From positions 1 through 64,000 of the forward strand of contig WGNO01000033.1 in the NCBI GenBank assembly GCA_016124525.1: DNA of 64,000 nt, given 5' to 3'. The stretch comes from Nostoc sp. RI_552. Its GTDB lineage: Bacteria > Cyanobacteriota > Cyanobacteriia > Cyanobacteriales > Nostocaceae. Within the stretch, counting starts at the first letter, position 1. Each line of letters starts with the position of its first letter. Under the pieces are notes generated by a model that was given only the letters and a program-made list of their open reading frames with translations, made no database searches and had not been told where the DNA came from. Below are positions 59,786 to 64,000 of this stretch, piece by piece. Both the position numbers and the translations under genes were made by a program.

Positions 59786-61012
59786 ATGCAAACTTTGCCC
59801 AATCCTACAACCGTTAATACCACAGCAAATCAATCTATCTTTGATACCCAAATTAAGCGGCGTAAAACCCGACCTGTAAAGGTGGGGAATGTCACCATTG
59901 GGAGTAACTACCCCGTGGTGGTGCAGTCGATGATTAATGAGGATACCCTTGATGTTGATGGTTCTGTAGCAGCTATTCGTCGTCTACACGAAATTGGCTG
60001 TGAAATTGTTCGCGTTACAGTGCCAAGTATGGCTCACGCCAAAGTGATCGGGGAGATTAAACAAAAATTAATTAAGACTTACCAAGATGTGCCAATTGTC
60101 GCTGATGTGCATCACAATGGCATGAAAATTGCCCTGGAAGTTGCCAAGCACATTGAAAAAGTGCGGATTAATCCGGGGTTGTACGTGTTTGAGAAACCAA
60201 ACCCGAATAGAACCGAATATACCAAAAGCGAATTTGATGAAATTGGTGACAAAATCCGCGAAACTTTAGAACCTTTAGTGGTTTCCTTGCGAGATCAAGG
60301 GAAAGCCATGCGAATTGGGGTAAATCATGGTTCTCTCGCTGAAAGAATGCTATTTACCTACGGTGACACCCCGGAAGGCATGGTAGAATCTGCGTTAGAA
60401 TTTATTCGCATTTGTGAATCCTTAGATTTCCACAACTTGGTCATTTCTATGAAAGCTTCACGAGTGCCTGTGATGCTGGCCGCCTATCGCCTCATGGCCA
60501 AGCGTATGGATGAATTGGGAATGGATTACCCTTTACACTTGGGGGTTACCGAAGCCGGTGATGGCGAATATGGACGCATTAAATCCACTGCGGGAATTGC
60601 CACATTACTGGCTGACGGTATTGGGGATACAATTCGTGTGTCACTCACCGAACCACCAGAAAAAGAAATTCCTGTGTGTTACAGCATTCTGCAAGCTTTA
60701 GGATTGCGGAAAACAATGGTTGAATATGTCGCTTGTCCTTCTTGTGGGCGTACTTTATTTAATTTAGAAGAAGTCTTACATAAAGTTCGAGAAGCCACCA
60801 AACACTTGACTGGCTTGGACATAGCCGTGATGGGTTGCATTGTCAACGGCCCCGGAGAAATGGCAGATGCCGACTATGGTTATGTTGGTAGAACACCTGG
60901 TTACATTTCTTTATATCGTGGTCGAGAAGAAATTAAAAAAGTCCCAGAAGCACAAGGAGTTGAGGAATTAATTAACTTGATTAAGGCAGATGGACGTTGG
61001 GTAGAACCTTAA
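59786..61012 (+). CDS. ispG: 4-hydroxy-3-methylbut-2-enyl diphosphate synthase
   Basis: MEP-pathway enzyme (GcpE), an iron-sulfur protein using ferredoxin. 408 residues. [24 protein letters not shown] near the N-terminus, [17 protein letters not shown], and the cluster cysteines in [17 protein letters not shown] and [12 protein letters not shown]. It is the direct-cluster bacterial form without the insert domain of plant enzymes. Start is the ATG after TTAGGTT. Confidence 0.96.
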   Translation: MQTLPNPTTVNTTANQSIFDTQIKRRKTRPVKVGNVTIGSNYPVVVQSMINEDTLDVDGSVAAIRRLHEIGCEIVRVTVPSMAHAKVIGEIKQKLIKTYQDVPIVADVHHNGMKIALEVAKHIEKVRINPGLYVFEKPNPNRTEYTKSEFDEIGDKIRETLEPLVVSLRDQGKAMRIGVNHGSLAERMLFTYGDTPEGMVESALEFIRICESLDFHNLVISMKASRVPVMLAAYRLMAKRMDELGMDYPLHLGVTEAGDGEYGRIKSTAGIATLLADGIGDTIRVSLTEPPEKEIPVCYSILQALGLRKTMVEYVACPSCGRTLFNLEEVLHKVREATKHLTGLDIAVMGCIVNGPGEMADADYGYVGRTPGYISLYRGREEIKKVPEAQGVEELINLIKADGRWVEP

Positions 61013-61195
61013 AGGCAAAGTGGGGACTAGGAAGCAAGGAGAAAAAAACTTCTTAACTCTACTCCCCATTAGCCATTCCCCCGGATTGTCAAGTATTTTA
61101 ATGAAATTAGTAACACATGCCTAGTCTGTACAATGTAACCCTGTGTTAGATTGGGCATACTGAAGATAAATTCTCCCTCTGACGCAGCTGTCATT

Positions 61196-62482
61196 ATGGT
61201 GATTACAAAAAGTAGACTTGTTTTGGGTGCTACGGCGGTGACGCTTTCCACGATTGCAGTTACTAGTCTTGGCATTCACTCGCGAGGTCAAGCTTTATTT
61301 AAAGCAAGTCCCAAAGAATTAGTAGACGAGGTTTGGCAAATAGTTCAACGCCAATATGTAGACGGTACTTTTAATCAAGTAGATTGGCTAGCTGTGCGGA
61401 AGGAGTACTTGAATAAGTCCTACAGTAATCAGGAAGAAGCGTATAAATCCATCCGGGAAATGCTCAAGAAGCTGGACGACCCCTACACCCGGTTTATGGA
61501 TCCAGAAGAGTTCAAAAATATGCAGGTGGACACCTCTGGGGAACTTACAGGTATCGGCATTACCATCAGTCAAGATGAAAAAACCAAAAAAATTGTAGTG
61601 ATTTCGCCCATTGATGATACACCGGCATTTAAGGCGGGTATTTTGGCAAAGGATATCATTGTCAAAATTAATGGTCAAAGTACTCAGGATATGGATACCA
61701 ACCAGGCGGTATCCCTGATTCGTGGTGAGCCAGGAACAAAAGTTAACCTGACTATTGAACGAGACGGCACACTCAAACAGTTTGACATCATACGCGCCCG
61801 CATTGAAATTCATCCAGTTAAGTATTCCCAAAAGCAAACTCCAGCAGGTAAACTTGGTTATATTCGTCTGAATCAGTTCAGCGCCAATGCTAGCCGTGAA
61901 ATGCAAGGCGCCATCAAAGATTTAGAAAAACAATGGGTATCTGGATATATTCTAGATTTACGCGGTAACCCTGGTGGTTTACTCTACTCTAGTGTGGAAA
62001 TTGCTCGGATGTGGCTGGATACAGGCACAATTGTTTCTACTATTGATCGCTGGGGTGAACAAGAACGAGAAGTGGCTAGGGGTATTGCTTTGACGAATAA
62101 ACCCCTAGTGGTACTAGTTGATAAGGGATCAGCCAGTGCTAGTGAAATTCTTTCCGGAGCTTTACAGGATAATAAACGTGCCATTTTGGTGGGTTCTCAA
62201 ACTTTCGGTAAAGGTTTAGTACAATCTGTGCGTCCATTAGATGACGGTTCAGGATTGGCGGTAACAATTGCCAAATATCATACTCCCAGTGGTAAAGATA
62301 TTAATAAACACGGCGTTGACCCAGATGTGACCGTGGACTTGTCTGATCAGCAGCGCGAGCAATTGTGGTTGAAGGAGCGTGAAAAACTAGCTACGCTAGA
62401 AGACCCCCAATTTGCTAAAGCTGTGGAAGTTTTGGGTCAACAAATTGCTGCTAGAAATCTAACGAGTTCCGATAAAAAGTAA
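61196..62482 (+). CDS. C-terminal processing peptidase (Ctp, S41)
   Basis: 428 residues from the ATG at 61196, which begins a signal peptide (VLGATAVTLSTIAVTSLG); the open frame starts 15 codons earlier. A PDZ domain (GIGITISQDE...GILAKDIIVKINGQST) is followed by the S41 core with ILDLRGNPGGLL, the nucleophile Ser in VDKGSASASEIL and the Lys in TFGKGLVQSV. Homologues include CtpA, which trims D1 of photosystem II; this copy could be CtpA, CtpB or CtpC. Confidence 0.92.
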   Translation: MVITKSRLVLGATAVTLSTIAVTSLGIHSRGQALFKASPKELVDEVWQIVQRQYVDGTFNQVDWLAVRKEYLNKSYSNQEEAYKSIREMLKKLDDPYTRFMDPEEFKNMQVDTSGELTGIGITISQDEKTKKIVVISPIDDTPAFKAGILAKDIIVKINGQSTQDMDTNQAVSLIRGEPGTKVNLTIERDGTLKQFDIIRARIEIHPVKYSQKQTPAGKLGYIRLNQFSANASREMQGAIKDLEKQWVSGYILDLRGNPGGLLYSSVEIARMWLDTGTIVSTIDRWGEQEREVARGIALTNKPLVVLVDKGSASASEILSGALQDNKRAILVGSQTFGKGLVQSVRPLDDGSGLAVTIAKYHTPSGKDINKHGVDPDVTVDLSDQQREQLWLKEREKLATLEDPQFAKAVEVLGQQIAARNLTSSDKK

Positions 62483-62501
62483 ATTTGTTACCAATGCTAA
62501 A

Positions 62502-62523
62502 GGGGTGCAAGGTTTTGCACCCC
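62502..62523 (+). terminator. Terminator after ctp gene
   Basis: Perfect 9-bp stem GGGGTGCAA / TTGCACCCC with a GGTT loop, 20 bp past the stop. A short T run follows about 13 bases later. Confidence 0.65.
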
Positions 62524-62645
62524 GATATGAAGTTGCTTTTTAGGTCAGATATTTGCAAAACTGAAGACGTTGACACCCCCCTCCTGTTGTATCCCCCCAA
62601 TTGCGCTAGAGTTGCAAATAAATGTGCATCTAGGAAGAAATATTT

Positions 62646-63653
62646 ATGAAAGCAATCTTAATGACAGCAGTTGGTAGTCCTGAAGTTTTGCAGTTACGGG
62701 AAGTACCAGACCCCACTGGACTTTTAGGAAATAATCAACTTTTAATACGTTTAGCAGCGGCTGGCGTTAACCCCATTGATACAAAACTCCGTCAGCGAGG
62801 CACTTTTTACCCTGATCAAATGCCTGCAATTTTAGGCTGTGATGGCGCTGGTGTTGTTGAGGCGGTGGGTGCTGGTGTCAAAGAGTTTCGCTTAACAGAT
62901 GAGGTATATTTTTGCTATGGTGGCTTGGGCGGATATCAGGGAAATTATGCAGAATATACTGTTGTTGATCAGGCATATGTGACACATAAACCTGCTTCAG
63001 TTTCTTTTGCAGAAGCAGCCGCAGCGCCTTTGGTATTAATTACTGCTTGGGAAGCTTTGTATGAACGAGGAAGATTAGCACCAGGGGAAAGGGTTTTAAT
63101 TCATGCTGGTGCTGGTGGTGTTGGTCATGTAGCGATACAATTGGCCAAACTCAAGGGTGCTTTTGTCTCTACTACTGTGAGTTCTCAGGAAAAGGCAGAT
63201 TTTGTCAAAGCATTGGGTGCTGATGAGGTGATTTTTTATCAAGAAACAGATTTTGTTCAGGCGGCGTTAAATTGGACTGATGGTGAAGGTGTAGATTTGG
63301 CTTTTGATACTGTTGGCGGTGACACTTTTGAAAAAACTTTTCCGGCTGTGCGGGTGTATGGCGATATTGTAACGATTCTTGAACCAAAGGCTGATACTGT
63401 TTGGAAAACCGCTAGACTGCGTAATCTCCGCATTGGGTTCGAGTTAATGCTGACTCCTATGTTGCAAGGCTTGGAGGAAAGCCTCAAGCATCATGGACAA
63501 ATTTTGGAACAGTGTGCCAGTTGGATGAATGAAGGTAAGTTGAAACTTCAGGTTAGTCATAGGTTTCCTCTGGCGGAAGCTGCTAGGGCCCATCAAGTTC
63601 TGGAGTCTGGTTCAATGATGGGTAAAATTGTTCTGCTGATGAATGATGATTAA
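62646..63653 (+). CDS. Quinone-reductase-like MDR dehydrogenase
   Basis: 335 residues, medium-chain reductase family. N-terminal GroES-like part (AAAGVNPIDTKLRQRG, LGCDGAGVVEAVGAGV), then the NADPH Rossmann motif HAGAGGVGHVAIQLAKLKGA. The catalytic zinc Cys/His set of alcohol dehydrogenases is lacking, so it is a zinc-free NADPH:quinone oxidoreductase type. Substrate unknown. Its stop codon directly touches the right end of the tnpB remnant. Confidence 0.88.
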   Translation: MKAILMTAVGSPEVLQLREVPDPTGLLGNNQLLIRLAAAGVNPIDTKLRQRGTFYPDQMPAILGCDGAGVVEAVGAGVKEFRLTDEVYFCYGGLGGYQGNYAEYTVVDQAYVTHKPASVSFAEAAAAPLVLITAWEALYERGRLAPGERVLIHAGAGGVGHVAIQLAKLKGAFVSTTVSSQEKADFVKALGADEVIFYQETDFVQAALNWTDGEGVDLAFDTVGGDTFEKTFPAVRVYGDIVTILEPKADTVWKTARLRNLRIGFELMLTPMLQGLEESLKHHGQILEQCASWMNEGKLKLQVSHRFPLAEAARAHQVLESGSMMGKIVLLMNDD

Positions 63654-64000
63654 GCTTCCTCAATTTAGAAAACCGGGGATTTCTGAAGAGTGCATAAACG
63701 AACTTTCTTAGGCTGACTTAAACAGCCCCTACCCATTCCGCCAATATCAATTCCTAGCATCACCGCTACCTTTCTCAAAATGTTAGCAGCGCCATTGCAG
63801 TCTGCATTAATCTTGAAACCGTCAGAAGTTTTATACACTCCGCCACTAACTCCTTTTCCGCCAACTGATAGACAAATGCTGCGTAGTTTTAACTAACCCA
63901 ATGTATGACTTGAAAGATTCAGCTAGACTCGTCAATATTTGCTGAGAAGTATCAGAATACAATCCTTGGTAATAAATGTCTTTATAATAAGTTCCTAATG
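63654..64000 (-). pseudogene. tnpB: tnpB (IS605 OrfB), internally deleted; continues past window
   Basis: Reading from 64000 down: a TnpB N-terminal piece (KDIYYQGLYSDTSQQILTSL, AESFKSYIGLVKT) ends in a stop near 63879; the next frame gives the C-terminal tail (VGGKGVSGGVYKTSDGFKI, then NADCNGAANILRKV with the last RuvC aspartate), ending at the stop at 63665-63667. Most of the RuvC nuclease is therefore deleted around 63885. The 3' end continues into a CCCCGG...-type right end at about 63654. Its guide-RNA scaffold region is intact and matches copies A and B. Confidence 0.85.

Overview
The window is cyanobacterial chromosome, most likely from a filamentous Nostocales species. Evidence: a psbY gene, a CRR6-type NDH-1 assembly gene, cyanobacteria-restricted families (TIGR02652, DUF760, DUF3685), a DevBCA-type exporter, repeated GCGATCGC (HIP1) octamers, A+T-rich intergenic DNA with heptamer-type tandem repeats, and a kdp operon ending in a short KdpD. 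I cannot fix the species. No tRNA or rRNA gene was seen.

Layout. 1-3250 is the wreck of a type I-D CRISPR-Cas locus: two array repeats, a cas1 cut to about 81 codons, intact cas4 and cas6, a probable csc1 tail, and a broken WYL-type regulator that seems to have been joined to the csc1 tail by a large deletion, followed by a PD-(D/E)XK-like protein. 3400-26270 is mostly housekeeping: wall amidase, ribBA, argC, eno, gloA, an aldo/keto reductase, a VOC protein, cobM, lgt, coaD with an overlapping coiled-coil gene, the TldE/TldD pair, an AI-2E-family permease, cysS, a CobW-type metallochaperone, a double nitroreductase (SagB-like), a DUF4349 lipoprotein and ilvC. 26360-39650 holds an amidase, an unrecognised membrane-anchored repeat protein, map, a second VOC protein, TIGR02652, a gamma-carbonic anhydrase-like protein, psbY, folC, a secreted arginine-rich small protein, a sugar-binding lipoprotein, HU, cobD and a flavoprotein disulfide reductase homologue without the disulfide. 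39950-45700 is kdpA-kdpB-kdpF-kdpC-kdpD(short), with kdpC interrupted by an in-frame TAG. 45735-53460 holds a DUF3685 receiver protein, a Fur-family regulator, the CRR6-like gene, and a TetR regulator divergent from devBCA. 53678-63653 holds a GT9 glycosyltransferase, ispD-scpB, DUF760, an HtrA protease, a LysM-M23 protein, ispG, a Ctp protease and a quinone-reductase-like dehydrogenase. The window ends in an internally deleted tnpB.

Functional links: ispD and ispG both serve the MEP isoprenoid pathway; cobM and cobD serve corrinoid synthesis; psbY and crr6 serve the photosynthetic membranes; the kdp genes form a high-affinity K+ pump operon; and devBCA with its TetR gene looks like a self-contained efflux module.

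The least ordinary signals are: (1) the gutted I-D locus, whose only complete inter-repeat interval is mostly a genome-type 28-nt palindrome; (2) three TnpB 3'-end/right-end modules, two without a tnpB body, plus two solitary hairpin ends of the TTGAC-ATACTCACC type; (3) a promoter-hairpin-terminator cassette at 12440-12568 that looks like a small RNA gene; (4) amber stops in kdpC and the WYL gene; (5) a TetR protein with a ribbon-helix-helix-like tail beside a multi-arm palindromic operator. I saw no complete new defence or biosynthetic system. All family assignments come from reading motifs by eye.
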